DNA of 64,000 bases from Thelonectria olida (GCA_020736575.1 JAGPYM010000013.1:682001-746000); one strand, 5' to 3'. Counted from the stretch's first letter, positions 12,681 to 24,186 are shown. The notes: generated by a model not told the origin, from the letters alone. Numbers and translations: made by a program.

Positions 12681-14179
12681 TCGCCATCATGTTCGAGTCC
12701 GCCCTCTAAATCCGTCCCCAGCGACTCCTCGAAGTCTGCTCTGGATCGTGTATTCTCTCCACTCCACGGCGTCTTGTTCAGTTCCTTTTTGTTGTTTGTC
12801 AACTCTCCCCTCAATCTCTTTGTCGACCACTTTCCACCCTGACCACCTCCTGATTTCTCCGGGAGTCGCAGCGGCATTCACTTGCACCTTGCGACTTTTT
12901 GTGTGAACAGTCAACGTGAGAAGAGGAACCCACTTCTCACTCAATCTGCTCGCATTACTCACCCAAACTCCTTCGACCACGAGCCTCTCCAGCACTGCCC
13001 AGTCCCCGGGTCCAGCCCAAGGCTACCGCTTCGTCACCCTTGAGACTTGTTGGCTCCAGCGCCACGCGCCAAAACGCTAGCACCCGCTCACGGCTCAACG
13101 TCCGCTTTGCAGTCACCCGCCCACTCACTCAGTGCCCAACTGACTGACCGTGACTCCCACTGTCGCCATCGCCGTTCCCCGGTTCCTGTCACTGAACAAC
13201 TCTGTGACTTCCTCTCCGGACTCGCTATCCCTCCTCATTCCCTTTGGTGTTACTCACCTCGCCGAATTTTCTCACACATTCGGTCCTCCCTCCAAGGTTT
13301 CATTGTCTCCTTTCTCCTCATCTCATCATTACGTTCTCTATTTTCCTATTCTGGGAGGTTGCCTTTGTTTTCCATTGCTCTTTCCCTTTACTTCATTGTC
13401 CCTCTTCCTAGGCTCCTGCCCCTCTTCGCCACACCCACAGTGGTAATTTTTCCAGGTTCCTCCACCCCCGGCCCAGGCTCCCACTGCGCACGCTCTCTCC
13501 GAGATCGCCAGCTTGTAGCCACCTGCCACAACCCGCCGTCATTGCTCAGTTCGCCACCGTGCAAAGAGTCACAACCCACCACGCACGCCAGGCTGTCACC
13601 ACCACTCGACGCCTCGAGCCTCGCCCCTTAGGCCACGTTCTCGGAGTCATACCCTGGCATTCTCTAATAAATACTCACCTCCCGGTTCTTTCTTCCCTTT
13701 CAGCCACACCAAGAGTCCTGCCGCATTGCATTGTACCTGCATATATCAATCAACGGCTTGAACTTCTTGACCAACCCCAACAACACCTTCCGCCTCCGCT
13801 TCGCTCCGCCTCGATGGTAGCCTCGTTCTAGGTTACCTATCGCTTCTAACTCTTCTCTCGAGATTTGAAGCATTGCCGCAATGCCTGTTGCAACCTACGA
13901 TCTTCTCCCAGTCGCCGTCTACGCTTCGTCCTCCGGTCTTATCCTTCGTGTAATCAAGTCGCCTCTCGACACCCTCGTCTAGAACGCCTTATTTACATCA
14001 ACGGAACCGCTTTACAAGAGTTCAAACGAACTTTTGTGAAGCTAGCTACTCGACACGGAATTCGCGAATTATCTACCGGTACAACCACGATTTGATTGGT
14101 TGACTTAGCCACAGACGGCGACTGGACATCCTGGCTTGAAACCATCTTCAAGCTTACACCATAACTAATACTCTCCAAA
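12681..14179 (+). promoter_or_regulatory. Long pyrimidine-rich promoter/leader of the Pcl cyclin gene
   Basis: Roughly 1.5 kb immediately upstream of the cyclin start is markedly rich in C and T on the coding strand (especially about 12,700-13,800), with runs of TTCCTCTTCC type. This is typical of promoters and long 5' leaders of regulated fungal genes. At least two upstream ATGs precede the main start: a 5-codon frame at 13814-13831 and a 33-codon frame at 13881-13982, the latter in a reasonable initiation context (GCCGCAATGCC). The transcription start and any leader intron cannot be fixed from sequence. Confidence 0.55.
13881..13982 (+). CDS. Candidate upstream ORF (33 aa) of the Pcl cyclin
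   Basis: ATG at 13881, stop TAG at 13980. The peptide starts MPVATYDLLPVAVYASS and is smooth and hydrophobic, unlike the surrounding random frames. It ends 197 nt before the cyclin ATG. If transcribed in the leader it would be the last substantial uORF before the main start and could limit cyclin translation. No database comparison was possible, so its conservation is unknown. Confidence 0.4.
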   Translation: MPVATYDLLPVAVYASSSGLILRVIKSPLDTLV

Positions 14180-16232
14180 ATGACTTGCGACGCGCTATCG
14201 CCCGCATCTATCCCCCCCACCTACTATGCGCCCTACAACTCTTCACTAGCCGGCTCGGCCTCCTCCTCTTCTACCTCGATTTGGTCCGACGCTGGATCTC
14301 AATCTTCCGACGACAGCTCCTTTTCCTCCAACTCCGACTCAGATTCTTGCGAATCTTACTGCTACTCCAAGCGAACTCGTCCGGCCGAAACCTTGCTCAA
14401 GTACTGTCAACGCGCTCCTCAGGTTCCGGCCGAGGCAGTTCCCGCTCAGCTCCGTCAGAATCCTCGACGAACTTCGACGGGTCCCCACTCGAAGGCCGCA
14501 TGCCCCCCGGCACTGATCCGACAGTCCGATCGCAAGGTTAACTTCGTTGACAACCTTGTTGGTATGTTCTAACTCAATTTCTGTGTACATGTACGCCTGC
14601 TTAGTCTTCACCCTTACAGATTCGTCGGCCCAGATTGTCGAGGCCATCTGGCCCCTCTCCTCGGTTGTTTGCCGAAGTGAGCTGGGAAGCAAAGCCGTTT
14701 TGCCGTTGCGTACCTTTATTCAAGAGACGCTCCGTCGCTCACGGACTAGCTACTCGACCCTCCAGGTCGCGCTGTACTACTTGGTTCTCATTAAACCCCA
14801 TGTTCCCAAGCATAACTTTACCACTGAGCAGCCTGATGACCGCCATGCCGATCGCGCTCTTCAGTGTGGCCGTCGCATGTTCCTGGCCGCCCTGATCCTG
14901 GCTTCCAAGTATCTCCAGGACCGAAACTACTCCGCTCGGGCTTGGAGCAAGATCTCAGGACTCAACACCCAAGAGATCAACCAGAACGAGATTGCTTTCC
15001 TAATTGCTGTTAACTGGAAGCTCCACATCGTGGACGAGGTTTTCCAGCGATGGAATGATATCGTTCTCAAGTATACGCCCCCTCCCGCTCCTCCTTCCGC
15101 AGGCGGTGTTTCACCCATGATTGCGCAGAAGGTTCTTGACTGGAAGCGCATCGTCCTTGGCCTCAACACTGATTTGACCAATCTTGCCGAGGTTGTTCCC
15201 GTGCCTCGCTCAAGCGATTTGTGTGCGTCTTCGCCTCGCAGCATTTTGAACATGGCCCAGGATTCGAGCGAGCTTACTTCCGTCCCCTCTTCCGAATATG
15301 CTTCTGGTCGACTCCCCATCGCTCAGACCATGTTGCCTACTCCTCGACCAAGCCCCCAGACCTGCGGATTCAACACTCCTGCCGCGAGTGCCGCCTGCTC
15401 TATCCTGGGCAAAAGCTCTGCGATGGGTTTGGCTATGGCCCAAGCCAACACCACCAATTCCTCGCAGTACCTGGATCGTCTTCTCTCCACGTCTCCTCAG
15501 AGTTACTGTCCTGTTCGTCGATCTTCTCTCGCCAACTCTGTCTCGACTGCTTCCTCCCCGGAATCGATGATTTCGGATTCTTCGCGCTCCTCGCGCTCTT
15601 CCTCCATCTCCTCTGCATCGTCTCTCGCTAGCGCGACCCTCAGCAACAAGCTGGGCATGCCGTCGCGATTTCGAGCTATGAAGCTGGGTAATGAGAGATT
15701 GAGCCAGAAGCCGACGATCCCTTCGGTTCCTGAGGATTACGACGAGAACTGTTTTACGTCTTCCCCTGAGTCTTACGCCGGCCCGGTTAGTAAGCTTGTG
15801 GAAATGTCCATGGAGACCCCATTGGCAAGACGTGAGCAGGAGATTGATGACATGGCCCGTGACGCTGCATCGGATGCCGCCCGAGCTCTCCAAGAGCTGC
15901 AGAACTACCGTGCATCCACGGAGATTCCCGTGAAGACTGGTGTCAAGCGAAGCCGCACTGCTTCCATGGACAACTCCCTCCAGGACAACGTTAGTGATTT
16001 GCTCAACGGCCGATACTACGATTCGACATGCCCTGCCTGGCCCGCAACCATGGTTCGCTCACGGCCTACCCTATCTCGGGCCGACGCTCGAGTTCCCGTT
16101 CGCCCCACGTTTCCCGGTTCTCAAAAGAGAGTCTGCTGCTCCGCCGAGGCAGCTCAGGGCTACGAAGTTTCGTCAGCTCACGCAGTCTTCGGCGTGCGAG
16201 GACCTGGAATGTGGGAAGGTATTTTGAACTGA
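14180..16232 (+). CDS. Pho85-type (Pcl) cyclin
   Basis: Two exons (14180-14561 and 14620-16232, a 58-nt intron with GTATGT...ACAG) encode 664 aa. The N-terminal 110 residues are Ser-rich and end in RKVNFVDNLV, where the cyclin box begins (about residues 125-255). The box contains the hallmarks of the Pcl/Pho80 family: TLQVALYYLVLIKPHVP, CGRRMFLAALILASKYLQDRNYSARAW, and the K...L.TQEIN..E..FL..NWKLHI segment. Such cyclins activate the Pho85 kinase and link nutrient and phosphate status to cell-cycle entry and polarity. The remaining 400 residues are Ser/Pro-rich with many SP/TP sites, typical of fungal PclA/Pcl5-like proteins regulated by phosphorylation and turnover. I cannot decide between Pcl1, Pcl2 and Pcl5 names from sequence alone, so I give no symbol. 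The large upstream region and uORFs suggest tight control. Confidence 0.9.
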
Positions 16233-19031
16233 ATACCATCGATTGGTTGGCTTTGATAAGCATCATCCAACCATTGAATGGACCTGTCGACCACTAAACA
16301 TACACCACCATGACTACATGTGAAATTAATGTCAACACCAAACCTATTTCCTTTGTTGCTATCGATAACTGGGAGGCCGGAAAGAAAGGAGTCTAGTGCC
16401 AATGGGGCTTTGATACCAACCATCTTGGGAAGGGCCGTCCTTGTTGTTGAACAGTGAGACGGCGCCTAAGATCTGGGCCATAAAAGCGTGTTGTTGCATG
16501 CATTTTCCAGGATCGGGGATTTGGAAGGGAGGAGGAGATGGCGGCGAAAGTCATTTTCAGACAAGACGGCAGGGAAGCGGTGAATGTGAGACTTGTACGA
16601 CTAAAGCACCCTTTGCGTTTATCTGTTTATCTGTTTTTGTTGCGTTTATATGGCGTTGACTTGCGGACCTTGGTCCAGGATTCAAGACGAATCTGGAGGG
16701 GCTAATCTGGCAACGAGCCAAATGGGGAGGAAAGGATGGGAAGGAATGGAAGGAGATGAATGGGGAGGAGTAATTGGTTTTGGGTCGCCATTGAAACCGA
16801 GCAGATGTGAACGACGACTACCGAAGCGCAACAACATCGGCGTCGAATCACGGAACTGCATGGCACATATTCGGTTTCGCATCAAACGGAGTTCATTGCC
16901 CTTTTACTACAAACCAGACAACCGTCAAAAACACCGCATCATGTCTTGGACAAGACAGCCAAGGGCTTGAATCCACTCGACCTCGACCAAGGCAGACTTT
17001 GGGACCTCCAGATGGCAAAGACTACAAGTTTCGGAAGCGGACTTGGGAGCCCATTAAGATCTGAATTGAGCGATAACGCTATGGCGAAATCTAATAGCTA
17101 GCTTGAAAAGTCCTCACGATAGTGGACTCGTTGCGGAATCATCTTTCTAGGAATCGAAGCCTCGGAAGAGAAGAGGACGCGCGAGAAAAGCAAGACAAGC
17201 ACGAAATCAAAAGCATTATGCTGGAATCCTTACGTTCCCTGACTTACTACGTTACTGGTCTTTCTATCAAGACGAATTATCCACTGTGAACCACTTGAAG
17301 TACGCACGAATACGCCTATAAACTATCCGCCGAGGGTCTTTTTCTCGGAAGGCTGCAAAGCTACCAGCGACGCGGGATATAACGCCAATTTGGCAAGGCC
17401 GCATGTCTCACGGATGTTTCGAAAGTCAGGCATAGTCCGGCTTCTCCCCAACAGGCTGCGATTGGGGGTCTCCCACTTCATCATGCTCAAAGCGGCAATT
17501 TGATGCGTTACGTTGGGTGAAGATGCGTGACCGGAACCTCTCGGGATGCCTGGCGCGGCTGAAGTCCCAACCCAACCATTCTTTGGGCTTCTTTCTCTTT
17601 GTTCCCGGGATCGGAAGACGCCCAACTGGGGAAAACGAGCCCAGCTGTCGGTGGTGGTGGTGTGCGCCATGGGTGAGGTGAAGATGTCGCACGCGCCCCG
17701 TGTGAGTCATCTCCCGTCGGGCGTGCATCACTCTCACGTTTTTTTTTCTCCCCGATGCCCGGGCGGGAACTGTGCCCAAGGTGGCAATGGTGTGAGCGCC
17801 CGAACCACCAGGCGAGATTCCTCCGGGAAAGAAGCCATTTTGCTTGCTTTACCTTTTTGTGGCTTGCTACTGGCTGAGTTTGGGCGGCTGTCATGAAATG
17901 ATGGCTGAGATTGTGGGTTGGCCGGGTGAGCTGGTCCGCATCTCAACATCTTACAAGATGGTGGGTGGAGTGGGGGAGAAGGGCGTGAATGAATGCGAGT
18001 GACAAGGTGAGTTCCTCCTGTTTCTACGAGGGAGTCTGGTAAGTGAGAGATGGTAGGTGTGTGACATTCTTTGCATGTGCTTGCTACCTAACATGGCAAT
18101 CCATAATGGCTTGGAGAGATGGTCCATGACGCATGACGCCGTGATGCTATTCCCACATCCAAAGTCCAAAACCACTGACACCATTCAGCTTCTATCGACA
18201 TGAGTGACAGAGAACCAAAATACAATGAATATGAAAAGATCCTAACCTCGGAACAACTTCTCTCCTCTATCATCCCTTGTGACCTCCATAGTGCCTAGCC
18301 TCATTCACGGTCCGTAACTGTGCTGCGTGCACCGAGAGCGTGTAGATAACCATCTCCACTACCAACCAGGCAGACGGAAGAGAACTGAGCCAGGATGATT
18401 CATCATGAGTCAAATTTGGAAACGACCGTAGTAGGACCCTTGCCCTCGCGAGGTGCTAAAATGCGTGAGCGAAGAGGCACTGCACACCCAGGGACTGTGA
18501 AAATGTAAGACGGGCATTGGGGTTGGTGTTTCGTTCGGATGGCCGGTTAGTCATGTAGTTCTCGGCGAGCTGGATGTGGTAAAGTCGGACATATCTTCTT
18601 CGGCTTGAGGGACATGGGTTCAGAGTTGATGCGGGGATGTTGATTGTACTCGGGCGGTCATCATGCCTCATAGACGCAGTTTCGGTGTAGCTCGATCACC
18701 TTCCAGAATAGCCCCGGGTACCTCCTCAAGTCATTAGGTAGATGCTGGAGGACCAGGTGGTTGAACAAATCTGAAGAGCTCGGTAGGAGGCCCTTGTATG
18801 CTGATGTTGGGAGTATTGTGCGTCTGAGCAAGCATACATTCAAGCCTGTAGAGTGTTGGCACACCCTGCTGTACGACTGGAGCTGCATGATTATGAGGAG
18901 CGTGACTTTTCGGTTCTTTCACTACGCACCGTAGCTTGCTCGCTGACCTAACCAGGACGGGACCTGAGCCCTTGATCGGTTTGCCTCCTACCGTCTGGAG
19001 GCAAGAAACGTCACTCGAGGTTTTCACGGCA
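16233..19031. other. Intergenic, 2.8 kb (convergent)
   Basis: This lies between the 3' ends of the cyclin and the first F-box gene. No protein segment, RNA gene or repeat family is recognisable. Open frames at 17323-17894 (minus) and 18734-19048 (minus) have no conserved features. Confidence 0.45.
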
Positions 19032-20188
19032 CTATTGCGAGAACTCATAAGAAGCTGTTGGGTGCCCAGTAGAGTTGCGTAACATGCGCTCGAATTCTCT
19101 CAGCTGACTCCTCGTGTGTGGCGAGTCGGCGCCCCATTCGATTCGTCTTGTAAGCCTTTGCAACTCGTCACGGACGACTTCACCAGGCAAGTCTTCGAAG
19201 AACCCTTGGGAATGGAGAAAAGAACAAACCAGATGTACTGGCTCGAGGACGTCGATGATGCTATTGCGAAAGAGCTCGACGCGGATTTCCCAAGGGGGCG
19301 CCGGCGCGTGGCCTCTCTCGCCGAGGTTGAGAGCGCCACCTCGCGCGAGCCAGAAGAGGCGTCGTAGTTTCTCGTCATCCCACGGACCAGTAATCAGATT
19401 AATGGGGACGCGGGTTAGGGGGTGAACATCCTGGAAGCCCCAAACCTGGGCCCCAAGCCAATGCTGGAGGGTTGACCATAGGAGGGCGGCCTGATAGTCT
19501 GCTTCAAAGCACTGACGGGCATTGAAGTGATGGAAACCGCCATCGAAATTATGGATTAGACCTCTGACAGGATTAAACCCAGCATCGCCTTCATCAAGCC
19601 CAACGATGGCGTGTTGGTACCAACGGTCCTTGGCGTATTTGTCTGCCCAAGTCTGCTGGGCTTGGAGAATGAAGTCGATGTCAACACAAGGAAGCGCCAG
19701 AACGGCAGTCTGTTTGGGATGGAATCAGCCAAGGGGAAGAAACGAGCCGCAATCAAAGCAGAGATACGAACCTGCAACACAGGGTCACCGTCGTGGATCA
19801 TTGGAATGGCACCGTCCTTGTCATGTGGCAGGTCGGGACCCAACAAGACACCATGTCGAACGGCAACCCCGAAATACTGATCCCAAGTATCATGAAATGC
19901 CCAGATGAAGAGACGAAGGAGAGTGACACGACTGGAAAGCTTGGCGCCGATAAGGGGTGCTGCTCGTGGGAGGGACAAGTTTAAGCTGTAGAGGAAAATC
20001 TTCTCTAGGACCTCAGTGGGGAGAGAGTCGAGGGTTGCGCGAGAACGAGTCGACCTTTCCTTTCGAACGACCGAAAGGGAGCGCTTCGATTGTTTGGAAT
20101 TTCCTGACTCCATGGTTGAGAGCGGACTGTTGGTGGTTGAGGCTCTGTTCTTCCGTTTCCCTCGGATGCGAATAGGGGTGAGGTTCAT
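19032..20188 (-). CDS. F-box domain protein (fungal type)
   Basis: Two exons on the minus strand: 20188-19772 and 19709-19032, giving 364 aa. The 62-nt intron has donor GTTCGT, a GCTGAT branch and acceptor AACAG; removing it joins two open frames exactly in phase and opens 226 further codons. After a basic N-terminus (MNLTPIRIRGKRK) the F-box is seen at about residues 48-90 (LDSLPTEVLEKIFLYSLNLSLPRA). The C-terminal part contains many Trp/Leu-rich helices. F-box proteins are substrate adaptors of SCF ubiquitin ligases, bound through Skp1. A longer start at 20218 is possible in the same frame, but that ATG lies inside a TATATA-like stretch, so I prefer the Met at 20188. The substrate is unknown. 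Confidence 0.85.
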
Positions 20189-21034
20189 ATTGACGAGGGG
20201 AGGGATAGGTATATACATAGAAGAGAATGTGAAAACCCAAACTGGATGCTTGCTTGCTTGCTTGTAGCTTGCTTGTATCTGGTTGGCATATGGTTTGGCT
20301 TCAGTTTGTTCTCAGTCGCTTGGGAGGTGGAATAGGAGGAGGAGGAGGAGATGACAAACGGGTCAAGACTGGAACTGAAAGCGATGGCATCAAAGCAAGC
20401 CAATGCTTGGGCAACGAGAGCCCCACGAGATTGGAGTAAATGTTTGGGCGTTGGGCGGATTGGTGCCTGTAGGTTGAGATTGGAGTTGTTTTGTTTGGTG
20501 GATGAGTTCAGAGCTGGGCAGCTTGTGAGGTTGAGGAAAATGAAAATAGTTTGGCAGGTGTCAACAGAGATGGTGCTTGCTTAAACCAACTACGTCGCTT
20601 CCACAACGACTGCTACTGACCTAGCTTGCATATGACGTTGAGCCTGGACAGCTACGCACCTGAATTAAATAACGGAAACCTTTAAGACCCAATATTCATT
20701 ATTCCCTATTGCATCCAATACTTGGTACCTTTCTGGGTAGTTTCTCCAAGGGACAATATATCATGGTCAAAGCGGCAGCTGCTTTGCCCACCGGAACAAC
20801 TGGCCCGTGCGGGTGCAGAGAGTCGGCCAAGTACGGACGTTCGGACACTAGCACCCGCAATCGACCAACCAGATCCAAGTAATGCCTCGAACATGTAGTT
20901 ATGCAAACCTCCAACTCCAACGTCTGCCGTCGTCGATACCACCAACAAAATACCTTCACGCTGCAAACACACCCGTTTCCCACCCTATGTCGACCACCTT
21001 CCCGTGCTCTCTGTGACGCGCGGTATCCTTAGTG
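20189..21034. promoter_or_regulatory. Divergent promoter interval, F-box gene and MRS2
   Basis: An 846-bp interval between divergent genes. It has a (GCTT)n microsatellite at 20248-20264, a GTATATAC palindrome at 20209-20216, and a GGAGGAGGAGGAGGAG purine run at about 20334-20350. No coding segment is seen. Confidence 0.5.
20248..20264. repeat. (GCTT)n microsatellite
   Basis: Four tandem GCTT copies, with a further GCTTGCTTG at about 20267-20275, in the leader region of the minus-strand F-box gene. Confidence 0.8.
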
Positions 21035-22772
21035 ATGCACTCCGCCTTGCGCTCCCCCGTCCCCTCGCGAATCCTCCTCCGATATTTGCGCTCTCAGTCG
21101 AAACGAGCCTTCTTCACCTGCAACAATAGCTGCGCATCCGATGCCATAATCGCCCCAGCCCCTTGTCGAAGAGCCCGAGGTTCCACTTCCGGGAGGAGGA
21201 AGCAATCGAGATCTATCGCTACAACCTACGGCTGCCAAGCTGCAGCCCTCGAAGCCTCGTTTCTCCGACTAGAGCCCTTGCTGCAACGATTGCGGCCCCA
21301 ACACCAGGCTGGCGCACTCAAGAGCTCTTTTAGCACCACGCACGCTACGGGGAAATGGTTCAAATGGGGACATCCCGATGAAGAAACACCCACATGGCAG
21401 GAGCGGCTCTGGGGTAGCTCAGCTAGGAAGGGTGCGAAGCCCTTGAAGCCGGATGACCTACCTAGTCACGATGATTTTGGCGGCAACTCTTCCATTTTCA
21501 GTCGCCGATCCTTAGCCGCCAAAGCTGCTTCCGAACCCCGACTTCGTTGCACAGAGGTTGATGAGAATGGAAAGGTCATCTTGGTTGACGGCGAGTTCAA
21601 GAAGACGGAACTCATTGCCAAGGTATGTCATGCCTTGCCCGTCAATGTGATGATGCTTGTTCTGTTTCTAACATTGAGCTGTTTTAGTATGGCCTGTTGC
21701 CTCGAGACTTGCGAAAAATCGATTCATCCAACCTTCCCCACATTCTTGTTCGTCCCTCAGCAATCCTACTGAACCTGCTCCATCTCAAGGTTCTTATCAA
21801 ACACGACCGTGTGCTCCTTTTCGATATCTACGGTTCCAAGACTTCTTACCCGCAATCCGCCTTCATGTACGATCTACAAGGCAAGCTCCAGCAGAAGAAC
21901 TTGCCCAACCCCCAAGCTTCCGGCTCCCTTCCTTACGAATTCCGCGCTCTCGAAGCAGTCTTGACATCAGTGACATCAGAACTGGAAGCCGATTTCGAGG
22001 CTGTTCGCGAACCTGTCATGCACATCCTTACCGAGCTCGAGGACGACATTGACCGACAGAAGCTGCGTGTGCTACTCATCCTGTCGAAGCGAGTCAGCAC
22101 CTTTGAGCAGAAAGTTAAGTTGGTACGAGACGCCATTGAGGAATTGCTCGAGGAAGACGATGATCTGGCGGCCATGTACCTCACAGAAAAGGCCCATGAT
22201 CTGATGAGAGGAATGGACGATCACACTGAAGTGGAGATGCTGCTCGAGTCTTACCACAAGTTGACGGACGAAATCGTTCAAGAGGCAGGAAACCTGGTTT
22301 CAGGTATCCGAAACACGGAAGACATGTAAGACTACCCTGCTACAATTCTGCAACCGGCACCGGATCACTAACAAAAGACAGTGTCCGTGCTATCCTTGAC
22401 GCAAACCGAAATGCCCTGATGCTCCTAGAATTGAAGTTCAGTGTTGGGACACTGGGGCTAGCCATGGGCACCTTTATCGCAGGCCTTTACGGAATGAACC
22501 TGGAGAACTTTATCGAGGAGTCGTATTGGGGCTTTACGGGAGTTACGGGAGCATCCGTCATTTTCTCACTTGTGGTATGCTGGTATGGTCTCACCAAACT
22601 GAGAAGGGTGCAGCGCATCAAGATGATGAGTGACGAGAGGCCTCAATTCCCACGAGGATATGCCTATGGAGCCGATGACCGGACGGCGTTGGGACTCTTG
22701 GACATGAGGAACCGGGAGCTGCTTCGGCGCACCAAGATGCCCAAGCCACCGAAGAGGCGGTGGCTGCAATGA
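21035..22772 (+). CDS. MRS2: Mitochondrial inner-membrane Mg2+ channel, Mrs2/Lpe10 (CorA superfamily)
   Basis: Three exons (21035-21622, 21688-22325, 22382-22772) encode 538 aa. The ATG at 21035 is the first in frame. The N-terminus is rich in Arg/Ser with few acidic residues, as expected for a mitochondrial presequence. Then follows the conserved Mrs2 matrix domain: RDLRKIDSS, ILVRPSAILLNLLHLKVLIK, FEFRALE-type helix (PYEFRALEAVL) and the long helical segment LEDDIDRQKLRVLLILSKR. The C-terminus has two membrane segments; the first ends in the signature Gly-Met-Asn at residues 446-448 (YGMNLENF), which is essential for Mg2+ transport in the CorA family. The channel is a homopentamer importing Mg2+ into the matrix; in yeast it is also needed for group II intron splicing. 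Fungi may carry two paralogs (Mrs2 and Lpe10), which I cannot separate here. Confidence 0.93.
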
Positions 22773-23226
22773 TTTGTGGCTTTATCTGATTAATGTTGGA
22801 TTGTACGATGGTGGGATAAGACGACATTAGATGCGGCGTTCCTCTGGTCGGAACCGCCCACGTGTAGAATAGCAGTTAGTACGCATGGTCGAAACAAGAT
22901 ACCCATCTCAGTGAGCTAAGATTTTTAGACAACAATGGAATGGAATGGCTGGATGTAATAGACATCATCACACACGCGCACACATCGTCAGGCGTTCTGT
23001 CCCGTCCCTGTTGCGAAGATCATGGTGTTCTGCGTCGTATTCCGCCGAGGCGAATCACACCCGACACCACCATCATGATACGGATTAGGAAGGGTTGACA
23101 TGATGGCGTTTCCCTGTCGAGCCGGCGAAGGATTGCTGCTTCTTTAGGACCGATGATCGACAGGTTTGTTTTCTAATTTGCGACGTTGCAAATTGAAAAT
23201 CTCCATCATGACCACATACCTCCAAG

Positions 23227-23234
23227 TGACGTCA
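23227..23234. promoter_or_regulatory. CRE palindrome TGACGTCA (distal)
   Basis: Perfect 8-bp ATF/CREB site embedded in the 10-bp palindrome GTGACGTCAC, about 500 bp upstream of the TATA box. Confidence 0.7.
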
Positions 23235-23304
23235 CGACTTTTTTTTTTTTCTTTCCCTGGAGCGTCATGCCCCTCATTCACGGGCGCCCTGCAATCACAG
23301 AACC

Positions 23305-23343
23305 CCTTCGAACACAGGCCTTCGAACACAGGCCTTCGAAACA
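23305..23343. repeat. 14-bp tandem repeat with TTCGAA cores
   Basis: Two exact copies of CCTTCGAACACAGG (23305-23318, 23319-23332) and a third, degenerate CCTTCGAAACACG. Each unit contains the palindrome TTCGAA. Confidence 0.8.
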
Positions 23344-23604
23344 CGAGTTTAAGCAATTAGGTGGCTACCCATCCCAGAACGGCGGTAGATTCGGCTAGCA
23401 GCGCTTTGGTTTGGAGTCAGGGGCCGGGCCTTGGTTTTCGGTCCAGCCACCCCGCGAGCCGCACACGTCATGGACTTTTTTTTTCTCTCCTTCTTTCGCG
23501 AACCGGCGCGCCACAGGCCCCAACCAATTGCCAAGTTCAATGAATTACCCGCCGCAAGGCCCAGGCAGGCGAATGAGGTGGGAGGAGGAAACGAGGTGCA
23601 GGCC

Positions 23605-23612
23605 TGACGTCA
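23605..23612. promoter_or_regulatory. CRE palindrome TGACGTCA (proximal)
   Basis: Perfect ATF/CREB site inside the 12-bp palindrome CCTGACGTCAGG, about 120 bp upstream of the TATA box. Confidence 0.75.
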
Positions 23613-23730
23613 GGGGAAAGAGAAAGCCTGCAGCGAGCGAGAGTGACGGAGTGGTGTGCATCATGGGATGGGATGTGGTTTGTGCCAGGTGCAGGGGTGA
23701 GCATCAATTCCGGTTATCGAGAAGCTCTGA

Positions 23731-23738
23731 TATATAAG
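23731..23738 (+). promoter_or_regulatory. TATA box of the 74-aa protein gene
   Basis: TATATAAG, 171 nt upstream of the ATG at 23902, leaving a leader of about 140 nt. Confidence 0.75.
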
Positions 23739-23901
23739 GACCATGAGGAACGGTGTTGCTTCGACTTTGATTCAGAACAACATCACCAACAACAACAATA
23801 ACAATCAACCAAATTGCAACTCTTCTTTCAAAGAAGCATCCTTCCTACATCTCAACCTACAAACCCCAACTCCCTAAAAACAAACACAACTACTTTACAC
23901 A

Positions 23902-24186
23902 ATGGGTGGAGTCGTCTCTTGCGTACGTCGTCTCTCCTCCAACGCTTGGAGTCCAACACACAACTAACATGCAACCCTCCAGATCAAAGCCGCTTTGCGC
24001 ACCATCGGCGACGCCATCATGGCCGTCATCAGCGGCATCGGCGGCATTCTTCAGGCCATCATCAGCGCCGTTGTCCGCTTCTGCGGCATCATCGTCAACT
24101 TCCTGACCTGCGGCTACTGCGGCGGCGGCCACCGAGGAGGAGCTGGCGGCCACCGTCGCCGCATCGGAAGGAGGAGTCGTGTATAA
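23902..24186 (+). CDS. Small hydrophobic, putatively N-acylated protein (74 aa)
   Basis: Two exons (23902-23922 and 23983-24186) joined by a 60-nt intron with donor GTACGT, a CTAAC branch and acceptor CCAG. Exon 1 encodes only MGGVVSC. The protein has Gly2, then Ser6 and Cys7, which fits an N-myristoylation signal with an adjacent palmitoylatable Cys. The middle (about residues 10-50) is a small/aliphatic amphipathic region rich in Ile, Ala, Val and Gly, followed by a CGYCGGG motif and an Arg/Gly/His-rich basic tail ending RRSRV. I recognise the general architecture as a short protein annotated as hypothetical in many ascomycetes, but I know of no established function. The strong TATA box, CAA-rich leader and CREs suggest high, stress-responsive expression. 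Membrane association is inferred. Confidence 0.8.

Larger units (their letters stand above)
22773..23901 (+). promoter_or_regulatory. Intergenic region with promoter of the 74-aa protein gene
   Basis: 1.1 kb between the MRS2 stop and the next ATG. It holds two perfect CRE palindromes (23227-23234 and 23605-23612), a short tandem repeat (23305-23343), two long T runs (about 23238 and 23477), a strong TATA box (23731-23738) and a leader rich in CAA/AAC triplets (23777-23815), the latter typical of highly translated mRNAs. Confidence 0.7.

Noticed and set aside
20209..20218. GTATATAC as TATA box of the minus-strand F-box gene
   Set aside because: It is only about 25 bp upstream of the preferred ATG and overlaps an alternative start codon, so it cannot serve as a normal TATA box for that start.
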